From Bos javanicus (taxonomy: Eukaryota; Chordata; Mammalia; Artiodactyla; Bovidae): a DNA stretch of 64,000 bases. The stretch is taken from contig NC_083869.1 in the NCBI RefSeq assembly GCF_032452875.1, positions 122,208,001 to 122,272,000 of the forward strand, in the 5' to 3' direction. Made by a program: the position numbers and the translations under genes. This document shows positions 1 to 11,383 of this stretch, one piece after another. A model generated the notes under the pieces. That model searched no databases. It was not told where the DNA came from and worked only from the letters and a program-made list of their open reading frames with translations. Each line of letters begins with the position of its first letter. Positions within the stretch are counted from its first letter, which is position 1.

Positions 1-83
1 CCTCCTGGTCAAGGTTGGGGAGCCAGGGGACGCGGAGAAGGTGGCAGCCTGGGCTAGGGCATGCGAGGCCTGTTGGGAGGGGG

Positions 84-203
84 CTTTTTTTTTTTTTTGC
101 CTCCCCGCGGCGCATGTGGGATCTTGGTTCCCCAACCCAGGATGAACGTTGCCCCACTGCAGTGGAAGCGCGGAGTCCCAACCACTGGACCGCCAGGGAA
201 TGC
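84..203 (-). mobile_element. CHR SINE (tRNA-derived)
   Basis: On the minus strand a tRNA-like head (gatt/ggcggtccagtggtt type) is followed by an A-rich tail, seen here as the T-run at 85-98. The imperfect direct repeats TGGGAGGGGGCT (74-85) and TGGGAGGGGACT (204-215) look like its TSD. Confidence 0.75.
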
Positions 204-1824
204 TGGGAGGGGACTTTAACGATCTGAACTTGGTCAGAGAAATTCGCAGGCAAGGAGGCGCCAGGGGGCAGCTGTGTCGGTTGATGGAGGGTGGTGGGGG
301 CAGGGAGGCACTTTCGAGGAAGTAGGGCTTATGATCTGGAGGTAGGGGTGTGGGTAAAAGAGGAGCACTGATTGAAGGTGAGGAGGGAGGAAAAGAAGCA
401 TGGGCAGTTTAGGAACTGGAAACTGAACCGTGAAAGGGAATAGAATGGATGGGAAGCGTCCTAAGGTCTAAAGTAGGTAAGTCCCCAGGAGAAAGATGGA
501 AGGGGGAACAGCTGTGAACAGGCTTTGAGGAGGAGGTAAGATGGGCCTGCAGAGTTAGCAAGAACCCCTGCTCCTCTTTGTTGGGTTAGTTAGGGCAAAG
601 GATTGTTGCTGGAGGTTGCCCTTTCTCACCAATCAGCCTAGTGGTAGGGTAGGGCAAGAGGCCCCATCATCAGCTGCAGCCCAAGGATAACTGCTCATTG
701 GAGAAGTATCTGGTTAGGGGGTACAGCAAAGAGGCCTGAAGCAAAGCCAAGACCTAGTAACAGCAGGGAGGGTCGTTGGCCTAGGAGGGTGTGGTGCCAG
801 GATGGAGGAGAATGAAGATTCAAAGAATCTTGCAGAGAAGGACTCCAGAGATCCCCATGCCTTGGTTCAACAGAAGGAGAAGTCAAGATCCAGAAAGAGT
901 AGAAACTTGTCAAATCAGTTCCACAGCAGAGCTGATATGAATATCTAGATTTCTAAATCCCAACAACTCAGAGCAGTTCCCACTATAGGCCCTGGGGGTG
1001 GGAGTAGTAAGAACTGCTTCATTCATCATTGATCTCAGCCCTTCCCCTTCTGATATGGATTAGAGGGAGAAGGTCATATCCCTTCTCTGGAATCTCCAAC
1101 TATGAGATTATCCCAGTTCCCCAAGCTGGGATGGGGAAAACTGGATGGTTGAGCTAGGTTCCATGCCTTCCTCCCAGGGGACGGCTGGATTACAGTAGTT
1201 AACCAAGGTGGAACCCAGGCACTTCCCACCTGTTCCTGACCCCTGAAATAAGGACAAGTGTTGACTTTTGAGGCCAAAGTGCTCAACTGCCCCTCTATGC
1301 TAAGCAGTATACCCAATGACTCCAGGAAGGCAATAATTCTTAAGAGAAGTAGGAGGCCCAGGGCAGTTCTTAGGGAAGATGGGATGCCCAGAGCTAGCTC
1401 CACACCCCCAATCCCCAAAGTCTCTCCTAGCAGACATTAGAACTGAAAACCTAGGTCCCTGAAGTGAGTTGCACCATCCTTACCACCCTTGCTCCCTTAT
1501 TTTGCCCCAACTTGGATTAAGTCTAAGAATCCACCCATCCTGTTTGTACAGATGGAAAAAATGAGAGGCCGAAGGGGAGAAAAGACCCTCCTCAGCTCTC
1601 AGTAAATAGCTTCAGCTTCATTTCTAAGTGGAATCCATCTCTTCCCGGGTCTCCTAATTCTGTAACTTGTTCTTAGCTCAGTCCCTCACTGACTCCACAG
1701 TGCCTTCCTTCCTCAAACACTCCACACCTCTGGGTAGGTCCTAAGTAAACAGAGCTCCTTGCACAGTGACAAGGTCCTGCTGTGTGCTGGGGAGTGGGAC
1801 TAGCCTAACTTACTCTGATAACAG

Positions 1825-2032
1825 GTGCGTGATCAGTCGTGTCTGACTCTGCGACCCCATGGACTGTAGCCGACCAGACTCCTCTGTCCTTGGGATTTTC
1901 CAGGCAAGAATACTGGAGTGGGTTGCCATTTCCTTTTCCAGGGGATCTTCCTGACCCAGGGATTGAACCTGCATCTCTTGCATCTTCTGCATTAGCAGGC
2001 AAATTGTTTACCATGTGCCACCTGGGAAGCCC
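1825..2032 (-). mobile_element. Bov-tA SINE
   Basis: This is a full-length ruminant Bov-tA element read on the minus strand, with a tRNA-like head at the right (gggcttcccaggtggc) and a BovA body at the left. It is bracketed by a perfect 10-bp TSD, CTGATAACAG, at 1815-1824 and 2033-2042. Confidence 0.9.
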
Positions 2033-2269
2033 CTGATAACAGGGGGCAAGGCCAAACCCTCAGTGGCCAGGCAGGGTGGGCCAGCAGCAGCACAGCTGCA
2101 AAGGGTGCCTGAGCCTCTTTTATGTTAAACCAAAAGTTCTCAGAGGACGAAGAGGCCCAGCCTAGTTAGTGTCAGTGATCTCAGGCACACTTGGCGGCCT
2201 CAGACCTAGATGAAGTGCATGCTGGGAGACAGGATGGCCCAGGAGGAACAGTGAACAGTTTTGGAGCCT

Positions 2270-2400
2270 AAATTCAAATTTAGATAAACCACTCATCCTT
2301 TCACTTTGGACAGTACTTCACTCTCAAAGCCTCGTTTGTAAATTGGGGATAATAAAGCCAACTGTTCAGAGCTTTTATAAACATTAAGTAAAACCACCCA
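2270..2400 (+). repeat. MIR fragment
   Basis: A degenerate MIR core is visible (cctcgtttgtaaattgggga followed by a weak 3' part). It is old and has no TSD. Confidence 0.55.
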
Positions 2401-2914
2401 TGTAGCCAGGCATATCCAGGGACTTTCTACCCACCACCTCACCAAAGCCTCTGCTCTTGGAGAACAGCTCAGCAGAGACTGTTCGAAGGGGAAATTGGAG
2501 GCGAAAGGCATATCAGGGAAACCATGACCTGCAGGGCTGTTTGTTCCACGCTCTCTTGCAGCATTGGGGAAGACTTGCTGAGGCCCAGAGGGGAGTCCCC
2601 ACAGGAGGGGGGGACTGGAGGTCTGACTGCCTACCACTTCAGGCCTCTCCTAAAACTGAACACTGAGACTAACACCCCCTCCTGCCTATCTCCTAGATTA
2701 TGGATAAGAGGTTTTGAAAATGTCTTTGTTATCATTTATGGGGAATGAGCACCAGTGCATCTCAGAGCAAAAACTTTCAGAAGCAGAAAGTCCTTGTCCA
2801 TAGGTTCCAGAAGGCAAAGTCCACATTTCTTTTCTTTCTCCCTCAGCCTGTGCTTGGAAAGCTGCTCAGGTGGCCTGGACGAGAGCCTTGGGCTCCAGCC
2901 TTTTTTAGCTGAGC

Positions 2915-3110
2915 AGTAAAGTGAGCTCTGCAGTCAAACATTCTGGATTTGAATCCCAGATTTGTGACCCTGGGCTTCACCTCACTCTCAGTTTTTGCAT
3001 CTGTAGAGATACTAGCATCAATCCTGCAGGGAGACCAGAAGAACTGAGAGAGACTTAAACGTGTGGTTTTTACCACACAGGAGGCACTTAATAGTAGCTT
3101 ATTCTACTCA
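2915..3110 (+). repeat. MIR fragment
   Basis: This has the MIR pattern: a head near agctctgcagtcaaac, then gatttgaatccca, then ctcagtttttgcatctgta. It is degenerate. Confidence 0.65.
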
Positions 3111-3358
3111 GCTCTGCCACTAACTTGCTGTGAGGCACGCTTGTCCGTTAAGTTTCTCATGTCTCATTGAATCAGTAATGTCTCTTTACTGCACAGAGCT
3201 AACGGGAAAAACTGAATTACAAAAAGCCATGTAACGTCTTTGAAGGTTCTCACCCGCCTCTTCTCCCTCCCCAACATTCTGGTCTGAGTTGGTCACTGAG
3301 CCCCTTGTACTTCGCCTCTCGCTCCAGCTCATGCTCATACCCTTCCCTCTGCCCTCAG

Positions 3359-3531
3359 GTGTCGGTTTTGCTACCAGGCAGGTGGGCAATATGACCAAGC
3401 CTACCACAATCATCGAAGTGAATGGGGACACAGTCATCATAAAAACACAAAGCACCTTCAAGAACACAGAGATCAGCTTCAAGCTGGGAGTCGAGTTCGA
3501 TGAGACCACAGCAGATGACAGGAAAGTCAAG
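3359..3531 (+). CDS. FABP3: FABP3 exon 2
   Basis: This exon encodes residues 25-82 of heart fatty acid-binding protein. It begins VGFATRQVGNM and ends DETTADDRKVK. Its length of 173 nt matches exon 2 across the lipid-binding family. The acceptor is CAG at 3356-3358 and the donor is GTGAGT at 3532. The first two bases complete Gly25, whose first base lies in exon 1 outside the window. It covers the end of the helical lid and the first half of the beta-barrel. The phase fits exon 3 exactly. Confidence 0.97.
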
Positions 3532-5423
3532 GTGAGTTGAGGAAGGGGCCGTGGGGGATGGAAGGCCCTGAAGGGGAATAGGGCGTCACCCTACTGTTGC
3601 ACCTTGAGGGGTGGGCTGTTGTGGGGGATTGAAGCTGGCCTGTGGGGTGCTGGGATGTCCAAAGTGCTAAAGGCATGAGTCCTGTCCTCTTGTTCTCTTC
3701 CCTGTCTTCTTGGGAAGCATCTACCTGTTGCCTGTGGGACTGGACTGCACAGAGCCAGGATATTCTGACCTCAGCGTCTACACCAGCTCCAGCTGGGTGA
3801 CCTTGCACATGGCATGCAACAGCTCTGGCGTTCCTTCCCCTTCCATAGATGGCGGGGAAGTTATGTGGACATGGCTGTGACCTCAAGTACTTTAGGAACA
3901 ATGCCCAGAAGTCAGGGTCCTCAACTGAACAGGTGATCCTGGCTGCCAGGAGCCGAGGAGACAGCTGAAGGACAAGAGGTGGAGACCTACTCAGATGCTT
4001 CTTCAGCCTCCACCTCCCGGGTTTGGTCAGTGACCCTGAGAAACCATTTCTAGTGCTGCCAGCCTACAGGGAAGAAAAGTTATCTTCTGGATGGAGCATT
4101 GTCTTTGGTGTGTTTGTAGTATCTTCTCGCCAAGCCTCCGCCCCTCTCCTTCCAGGGAGGAAGAGGACATCTGTGTCCAGTCTCAGGACTTCTTGGCAGC
4201 TTGTCTGCAGGTGGCTGTCTTGGCTGCTTGCCTCAGGCCTCCCAGGCCGAGCCAGGCATGGGAGAGAGAGAACAAAGGGGTTTTGCCCTCGACAAGGTGT
4301 TCCTCCAGCAGCACCTTTCCACTAGACCCTATCTCCTCTTCCTCACAGCTGCCCCTGAGGACAGGAGAGGGTCTAGTATCCTCCCTGTGGAGGAAGCTGG
4401 AGCCCAGCCCAGGATCACACAGGAAGCTGGCAGCACAGAGGGGGTGGTACCCCCAAATCACAGCCCACCTTGGAAAGAAGTGCTTACCCTACCATAAACC
4501 TTCACCTCCTTGAACTAGCCTATCTTCTTGAAGGGCAAGAACCCCAATTAAACACAATAGTAGCTCTCTGGGATGCCTCGGCTAAAAAACTTGCTGAATG
4601 GACCAAAAACTAGAGGAATGGGAATGAGGAGGAAGGGGGTGGTAAGGGTGCACACCTACCACCCCTCTAGCCCCAAACACATACACACAGCCTCTTTAGA
4701 TCTGCTGGTCCATCAGGGTCCCCCAGCCTGGCTTAAAGCCCCCAAATTTCTAGAGAGACCTGGGAAGACTTGCCAGATGAGAGCCAGCTGACGTAGGCTG
4801 GCAGCACCCAGAAGACAAAGTGGACATTTGACCAGGGCTATGGAACACCCCAAGGACACCCAGTCCCAGTACCTGGCAGTTGATGCTCACTTATCAGCTG
4901 GAGGGGAGAGGCCATATGTGATATGGACCAGGGGGCACAGGAATACGGATGGGACAGTCTAATCTTCCAACACCTCGCATCCCCAAGGTTCTTTTAGACA
5001 CTATGTGTGATCACCACCAGGAGTCTCAGGATTATTCCTCCTCACTGGTCTTTCCCAGGGATTAGGCTGTACCCCGCTCCTATATCTTAGAGGGACTGGG
5101 GCTGTGGGCATCACCCAGGGTATGGGATAAGTGCCCATCTTAAAGGCTGGTGGCACTTCTCAGAGCCAGGCTGTCTGACTTCACTGTACTGCCTGCTTCT
5201 CCCTTCTTGCCCAACAGCTGAAGGCCCCTCTTCCAGCCAAGCAGCAGTGGTGAAGTAGACGTCTCACGGGACTGGGCTGGAGGTGGACTGGCTGAGCTCT
5301 GGCTCGCACACCATCAGTAGTTTGGGTTAGAAGCTAAGTCCTTTGTGGCCCCGGTGACCAGACCTCTTCTTGCCCCTCAATCCTAGCTCAGATCTCAGCT
5401 CAGCCTCTACCCTCTTTCCACAG
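3532..5423 (+). other. FABP3: FABP3 intron 2
   Basis: The intron has a GT donor and an AG acceptor (5422-5423). It is largely unique, moderately GC-rich sequence, and no transposon is recognised with confidence. The open frames here, up to 140 codons on either strand, show no protein family resemblance. Confidence 0.8.
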
Positions 5424-5525
5424 TCCATCGTGACGCTGGATGGCGGCAAACTTGTCCACGTGCAGAAGTGGAATGGACAAGAGACATCACTTGTGCGGGA
5501 AATGGTTGACGGGAAACTCATTCTG
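5424..5525 (+). CDS. FABP3: FABP3 exon 3
   Basis: This exon of 102 nt, the family's usual exon 3 length, encodes residues 83-116, starting SIVTLDGGKLVHVQKW and ending MVDGKLIL. It includes Arg107, one of the residues that contact the fatty acid carboxylate. It is in phase with both neighbours, with acceptor CAG before 5424 and donor GTAAGA at 5526. Confidence 0.97.
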
Positions 5526-5699
5526 GTAAGATGGATTAACTTTGACCCCTTACCCAATTGGTTGCTACTGTCCCTTCAGCTAAGCCTAATGTGCAAAGCC
5601 AAGGTCATGCCCTGTGACCAACGGAGGGTGGAGGCAGGCCTGGGTGGTATTAGGACTCGTAATACTGTGGCTCTGGGCTTTGTACATGCCTCTGCATAA

Positions 5700-5830
5700 A
5701 TCTCAGCTTATAGGGTGCGTGATTTTGGACAAGTCACCTTCTCCAACTGTAAAGTGGGTACTAATAACGACACCCTTGTAGGACTGCTGGGAAGTCTGAA
5801 GGAGAGAGTGCTTGCAGAGCACAAAGCCTC
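5700..5830 (+). repeat. MIR fragment
   Basis: A MIR core is visible (gattttggacaagtcacctt, then ctgtaaagtgggta). No TSD is left. Confidence 0.65.
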
Positions 5831-6599
5831 GCTGGTGTGGGAGGACTACAGTAGGCACACTTGACAGCCTTCGTTTCGTCCTCCGCATGGGCCCACTGCC
5901 TTGCCCAGGGAGAGGTGGAAAGCACAGCTAAATGTGATTCATGCCCTGTAGGAAAGGCTCCCATCTCCTAACCCTTTGGGCAGGGACAGGCTGGTGATGG
6001 GTTGGGCCCTGACAGCACAGTCCTTTCTACTTCATTCCAGGCTCACTCACCTCTCATTGCTTTCCATGCCTGACCTATTGCAAGTACCTGATGAAGGCCG
6101 GGGTTGAAAGCAACAACCAGGCTGTCAGATCTGTCTAAGGACCGCACTCAAAGAATGTAGCCTTGACTGAATACCCCCCAGGGGTAGAGACAGCAGTCAC
6201 TTGTGGTCTCTGCCTCCTTATTCTGTAGGGTCTCAGGTTTTCACCTCAGCATCTTCATTGTAGACCTTCTTGGGTCAGTGTAACCTGCTCACTGCATTCT
6301 TGCACTCACACAGGGCAGGGGTCCCTGCAGTTTAGAATGAGGTACCTGGCTCTGGTGGGAACGTGATATACAGAACTAAATACTTGCTGGGCAATGAAGC
6401 TATGGTGAAACCATGGGCCTGGCTGTATGATGCCTGGAAGGATGATGGGGGCTTTGGCCTCTGGCCCTGGCACCACCCTAAGTTAGGGAAAGAATGGAGA
6501 ATTGGTGGCCTAAGATAGTCCTTTACCAAGAGTCTCTGGACATTTTTATTCACCTTTTTATCTACTATGTGCCAGGCACCTTCTTAGGCACTAAGGATG

Positions 6600-6940
6600 G
6601 AAAGGAATGGTACAAGGGAAAGAGAAATACTCTGGGATCTTGACCAAGTTGCTTCCTCCCTGAAAGTTCATTTTCCAAAATCTCTGCAAGAGGAATTACA
6701 ATACCTAACTTAAAAGACTTGGGTGGATTCCCTGGCAGTCCAGTGCTTAGGACTCAGCACTTTAACTGCCGTGGTCCAGGTTCAATCCCTGGTATGGAAC
6801 TAAGATCCTGCATGTCATGTGGCACAGCCGAAAAAAAAAAAAAAAAGACTTGGTATAAGCATTAGGAAAAAAAAATCTGTCAAGAACCTGGCACATAGTA
6901 GGTAGGCAGTAAATGAAAATTATCATGATGAAGTAGTAGA
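6600..6940 (+). repeat. MIR fragment split by a CHR SINE
   Basis: The left part carries the MIR core (gaccaagttgcttcct). The right part continues with the MIR 3' region (aacctggcacatagtaggta). The two parts are separated by the CHR element at 6723-6842. Confidence 0.65.
6723..6842 (+). mobile_element. CHR SINE
   Basis: A tRNA-like head (gattccctggcagtccagtg) is followed by a body ending in an A-run. It is bracketed by a perfect 11-bp TSD, AAAAGACTTGG, at 6712-6722 and 6843-6853. It has inserted into an older MIR. Confidence 0.88.
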
Positions 6941-7021
6941 GGGCTCTCCCCATCAGAATGGAGCGTTCCCAATACCTTCCATGCCCATGCCCTTGCCCTA
7001 ATCTGACTGTCTTTTTTCCAG

Positions 7022-7075
7022 ACACTCACCCATGGCACTGCAGTTTGCACTCGTACTTACGAGAAACAGGCATGA
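7022..7075 (+). CDS. FABP3: FABP3 exon 4 (C-terminus and stop)
   Basis: The 17 codons TLTHGTAVCTRTYEKQA are followed by TGA at 7073-7075. Arg127 and Tyr129, which bind the fatty acid carboxylate in this family, are intact. The KQA ending is the ruminant form; human ends KEA. The acceptor AG is at 7020-7021. Confidence 0.97.
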   Translation, partial: TLTHGTAVCTRTYEKQA

Positions 7076-7287
7076 CCTGGCCTCTCCTTCCACTGACTGC
7101 TCTTCTGCCAGTGGGCTACTCCTGGACTCGGCACCAGATTGCCTCATTTTTCTCCTCTGGCATTTTGTATAAATCCACCTTGACTGGGGAAATTCTCCTG
7201 GGGTCAGGTGGCACCAGCCTGGATCCAGTTCCGTTCTCATTGTGTCTGTTTGTTTTTTTAACTGCATCCAAAGGGTGCTCTGAGGTC

Positions 7288-7293
7288 AATAAA
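7288..7293 (+). terminator. FABP3: Probable FABP3 poly-A signal
   Basis: AATAAA lies about 213 nt after the stop and is followed by a GT-rich stretch at 7358-7368. A second AATAAA at 7472-7477 could serve as an alternative. Confidence 0.65.
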
Positions 7294-7310
7294 GCAGAGC
7301 CAAGGCCACC

Positions 7311-8751
7311 CAGTTGCCTTTCTGCCTTTGGTGACATGATTCTGGGATTCTCAGTTTCTGTGTGTGTCAGAGAGTAGGCAGAAAAGACTGCTACTCAGGA
7401 AGCAGCACTGGATGAGACTGAAATGGACAGTCTCAGGGACAGGGACAGCTGATCACCTTACATGTACAAAAAATAAAACAGCTGTACCTACACCCTGCCT
7501 TCACAGTGCCCGCCCCCCCCCCCAAGTCCAAATGAGCTAGTCCAACCTGGAATAATCACTCAGTGACAGGACTTCTGAACCATCACCCCTGGCCCACCCT
7601 GCACTGAATGCCAGGGGGTCTAGACAGCTGCTCTTCTCTGTGGAATGCTGTGGACTCTCTTCAGGCTTGTGCCAGTGGTGGTGGGAGAAAATGCCCACTG
7701 GCCAAGATGACTGCTGAGCTTCTGCACATGTGCCAGGCCATTACTCATGGGTACAAATTCTTACTGGTTCTCCAGTCAGCCCTGGGGGAGAGGTCATCCG
7801 ATCATTACAGAAGTGAGGGCTTATAAGTGATCTCCTAAGAAGGCTGTGACCTGCTAGTGCCTCTGGCTCTGTACCTTAGCTGGGCCGCTCTCCAAGGTCT
7901 AAAGTGACATATTAAATGTTTTCCTGTCACCTAATGCAGCCTCAATGACTTTTAAGTCTGTAAGTTTACAGGAAGAGGGATTATACTAATAAGGACTCTC
8001 AGTAAGTTTAAAACCAGACACACTTCCATTTAGTACCAGGAATTTAAGCAGAAACCTGAAATGGAACCAATTGACTCACACTGTAGTAAATACAAAGTAA
8101 AGCAATGATTTCAGCTCGAGCTGTCTGGTTCAGTGGTCTGCGGGAATGTCACAAGCAAGCTAAGTCACTGCAAACAATGTTTTTCTGGCTGTGACCACTG
8201 GCTGTCACTTCTAACATAGCAGAATCATGTCGGGGGGATGGAGAAAGTGAGCACCACTTCTTACCGTGTTCTCCCTCATACTGCCAGTCTCCCTCTGCCC
8301 GTGTGCTGGATGTCACAGAGACCATCCACCAGTCAGGCCAGGGTAGGTAGGCCAATAGGCAGGGGCCAATCACTCTGTTCAACTACAGCCAGACTCACCC
8401 CCACAGCAGTTCCTGTGGCTCTATCCTGGACTCCTGTACGGGAATCTGGCTCTGGCAGTGGCAGCTGGAGAGGGTAATACGACCTCCCGCTGAATGAAGT
8501 TGGGTGAATGAATGGGAGAGCTGCAGGGGTCACTTGCAAAGGGCCCAAGAGTGATAAGGGAACAACTCATTCAGGCAGATGCTTTTGATACCTAACTTCC
8601 AGACTTGCCTGTGACACAAGGGGACGCCATCTCCCATGGGAGAGAAGAGGGTGGGAGGCCATATTCTTACTACTGAGTCTTTCTAGGAGCCAGGGCTTCA
8701 AAGCACAGGCTCCGGATTCCTTCTCTCAACCACCCTCTCTACGCTCCGTTC
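7311..8751. other. Convergent FABP3 / ZCCHC17 3' region
   Basis: This is the space between the 3' ends of FABP3 (+) and ZCCHC17 (-). The right part should be ZCCHC17 3' UTR. I could not assign its poly-A site, because no clear AATAAA or ATTAAA is seen on the minus strand here. A run of 13 C lies near 7510-7523. No transposon or further coding exon is recognised. Confidence 0.6.
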
Positions 8752-8913
8752 TCACTCCTTGTGCTTCTTCTTGTGCTTCTTCTTCTTTTTCTTCTTCTTT
8801 GCTGCCTTGCTGTCCTTTGATGTGTGTCTTGCCCTCTTGCCTGTATCACTCTCAGAGTCTGAGCTGTCGGAGTCAGATGACTTCCTGTCTCTATGTTTCT
8901 TTTTCTTCTTTTC
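8752..8913 (-). CDS. ZCCHC17: ZCCHC17 exon 8 (C-terminal basic tail)
   Basis: This exon carries 53 codons and the stop (TGA on the minus strand at 8754-8752). It encodes the highly charged tail: EKKKKKHRDRK, a Ser/Asp-rich block, then an AA followed by long Lys runs ending HKKKHKE. Such tails act in nucleolar targeting and RNA contact. The acceptor is CAG at 8916-8914, after a long T-run, and the exon starts in phase 0. The match to the human tail is essentially complete by eye. Confidence 0.96.
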   Translation of the reverse strand, partial: EKKKKKHRDRKSSDSDSSDSESDTGKRARHTSKDSKAAKKKKKKKKHKKKHKE

Positions 8914-9904
8914 CTGAAAAAAAAAAAAATTTAAGAACTCAACATTATATGTGTGTATTTGCTTTAAAAAAACATGGCATGTAATCATTAGGGGATAACA
9001 ATAAATTAGAAAACATTCATAATAAAATCTTTAAGTACTAACAAGAAAAAGTGCTCAAAACAAATAGAAAAGGATCAAGTCATAATGCAGTGTGTATTCT
9101 AAGTTCCAAGGTATATAACATATATACATACCATGTGTAATATACATTTACATATATAAATTATAATATTTTGCACAGTAAATTATAATACACATATTTA
9201 ACATACTTGAATATACTTAAAATCACAGAAAACAGTGAAAACGACACAAACAGGCAACAAGGGTTAGCTCAGGAATGAACTGAATACAGGGAAGCTGGGG
9301 CCCTTCACTGTCCTTTTTCACTTTTTTAAAATAAGTATTTACTACTTTCATTTTTAAAAAGCACAAGATATTAATGCTGAAAGTCAAGTCCTTAGAGATC
9401 ACCTGGTCTCTCAAGAGACAATACCTCACACGTCCGAGAATAAGAGAATAATAGATTGAGAACTCCTGACTCCCAGGCTGGTTTCTATCAGACCCAGCTG
9501 CCTGGGGAAATAACAGCCATCAACTAATAAGGCCCTACCTGCTGCCCTTGAATATTTATCATCTCTAACTTTCACAACCAACCTTACAAGAGTAAACTGA
9601 TACAGAACTTTCTCAACACTCCAGACCCACCCCACCGTGCTGCCAAACTAACAGCACAAATGCACACAAAGAATGAGACAGACCTGTGGGCTTCTGTAGG
9701 GTACTCAGAGCAATTTTTAAGCACTGCATGAACCTTTTCCTTGGACTGCAAATGTGCATGTTGCCTTGGTAAGGTTTCTAAGAGATTATGGGAGGAAAAA
9801 AGAGAGTAGACGAGGACAAGGCTGCTGCTCCTCCCATAGGCTTCCAGTCAGCATTCTGAGAGCTGTTAAGTCTGCCTGACAGACCAGGTCTTGGGAGCGG
9901 GCTG

Positions 9905-10115
9905 TGAGAAAACAGTGGACCAAACACAGAACCAGGTGTTACACCCAGACTTGAATTCTGGCTTTGCCACTTATATTACTCTCATGTAACCTTGGGCAAG
10001 TCATTTTACCTCAGGGTGGCCTAGTCTCCTCAAACGTAAAACAGAGATAAGACCAGCACCTATGTCACACGCCATGATGAAGATTTAAAGAGACAGCGTC
10101 TGTGGCTGGAGAAGC
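9905..10115 (+). repeat. MIR
   Basis: This is one of the better MIR copies: gacttgaattctggctttgc, then aaccttgggcaagtcatttt, then a degenerate 3' half. Confidence 0.8.
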
Positions 10116-10244
10116 TGATCACTTGCCCCTGATCACACAGGTAGGGTTGGGATATGCATTTAGATCATTTGACTGGAAATCTGAATTTTTCTCTGTAGCA
10201 TATGGCCCCTGTTCCTGAACAGTGATGGAGGCCTCATGGTAAAT

Positions 10245-10480
10245 GGTGGTCAGAACAAGAATTTTGGAACAAGATGGAATTAGGCTCAGATTTCAACTCT
10301 GCCACTTACTATGTGACTTAGAACAAGACTTAACTTTTTTGAACTTAAGTTTTCTTTTCAGTAAACTACAAATAATAAATACCCACTTCAAAAGATGCTA
10401 TGAGGATTAAACATAGTAAGAACTGTCATTAACTATAGTGCCTGATACACAGTAAGTACTCAGTGATAGCCAGAAGTATC
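10245..10480 (+). repeat. MIR
   Basis: This near-complete MIR has the core tctgccacttactatgtgac and a 3' part (gtgcctgatacacagtaagt). Confidence 0.82.
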
Positions 10481-11046
10481 ATACTATTAGAGAATTCCCA
10501 GGATGTTCGGACAGTCTGGCCAAGTATCTACAGCAGATAAGTCAAAGTTCTAAGAGAAAATTAAACCAAAATTCTTTCTTGGAGTCTCCAGTGGAGCAGA
10601 AAGAGGGGAAGCTTGCCAGGCCCATGTTACCAAGCTGTAGGAACCATGGCTGGGAGAAGCTGAGAGTCGGCAGATCCATGATTTGGCTTATGGTGTTGCA
10701 ATCTCCTGGATGGCAAGATCACGGACACCAATCACAGGCTATATGGGTTTGGCAGCCTTGTCCGTTTTTGCCCCTCAGGTAGGACAGAGTCCTGGAAAAG
10801 TAAATAAGCAAGTGCAGAGTCTGGCACCAACTCCCCCAAGCCTGGCCCACCCTGGATAAATAAATGAGAAAGGAGAGTAACAATACTACTTTACAACCAA
10901 ACAGCACTTTAGTTTATCTAGCTTTCCACATCTCATATCTAGTAATATTAATCTGGTAAGGTCAAAATTCAGGAATTATTATTGCCATTTTACAGAGGTG
11001 AAAACAACTGAAAGAAGTGAATTAAGCTACACCAAAGACAAGAACA

Positions 11047-11383
11047 GGGCTTCCCTGGTAACTCAGCTGGTAAAGAATCTGCCTGCAGTGCAGGAGACTC
11101 TGGTTCAATTCTGGGTCAGGAAGATTCCCTAGAGAAGGGATAGCCTACTCACTCCAGTATTCTTGGGCTTCCCTGGTGGCTCAGACAGTAAAGAATCTGC
11201 CTGCAATGCTGGAGACCTGGGTTTGATCTCTGGGTTGGAAAGATCCCCTGGAAGAGGGCATCGCAACTCACTCCAGTATTCTTGCCTGGAGAATCCCCAT
11301 GGATGGAGGAGTCTGGCAAGCTGCAGTCTATGGGGTCGCAAAGAGTCGGACATGACTGAGCGACTAAGCACAGCACACACAGC
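11047..11383 (+). mobile_element. Bov-tA SINE with duplicated 5' head
   Basis: A truncated first unit (about 11047-11164) runs straight into a complete second Bov-tA unit (11165-11383) at the join ATTCTTGGGCTTCC. A single perfect 13-bp TSD, AAAGACAAGAACA, at 11034-11046 and 11384-11396, brackets both units, so they arrived together. Confidence 0.88.

Larger units (their letters stand above)
1..3358 (+). other. FABP3: FABP3 intron 1 (3' part)
   Basis: This is non-coding sequence upstream of FABP3 exon 2, ending in a pyrimidine-rich acceptor (AG at 3357-3358). It holds a CHR SINE near the left edge, one Bov-tA SINE and two MIR fragments, listed separately. In about 216-1814 I see only unremarkable, fairly GC-rich unique sequence. 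Confidence 0.8.
5526..7021 (+). other. FABP3: FABP3 intron 3
   Basis: This intron runs from donor GTAAGA to a strong pyrimidine tract and CAG (AG at 7020-7021). It contains two MIR fragments, and a CHR SINE has been inserted into the second of them. Confidence 0.85.
1..7310 (+). other. FABP3: FABP3 gene, partial (exons 2-4, 3' end)
   Basis: Heart-type fatty acid-binding protein is a small cytosolic beta-barrel protein that carries long-chain fatty acids to mitochondria and other sites in heart, skeletal muscle and mammary gland. Three coding exons of 173, 102 and 51 nt plus stop are seen, which is the conserved exon pattern of the intracellular lipid-binding family. They give residues 25-133 of the usual 133. 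The ligand-carboxylate residues Arg107, Arg127 and Tyr129 (Met1 numbering) are all present. Exon 1, which should encode about 24 residues and end one base into codon 25, was looked for in bases 1-3358 and not found, so the window opens inside intron 1. The gene runs toward the 3' end of ZCCHC17. The identification is secure; the exact poly-A site is inferred. Confidence 0.96.

Noticed and set aside
1..230. FABP3 exon 1 or promoter at the left edge
   Set aside because: No sequence encoding the N-terminal FABP3 residues and no matching donor is found. The stretch is mostly a reverse CHR SINE.
4023..4513. Open frames of 100-140 codons in FABP3 intron 2
   Set aside because: They overlap in several frames in GC-rich intron sequence and show no domain or conserved motif.
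6727..6780. tRNA-like heads of CHR and Bov-tA SINEs as tRNA genes
   Set aside because: They have box-B-like motifs but lack a full cloverleaf and acceptor stem. They are SINE promoters. The same applies to the other SINE heads in the window.
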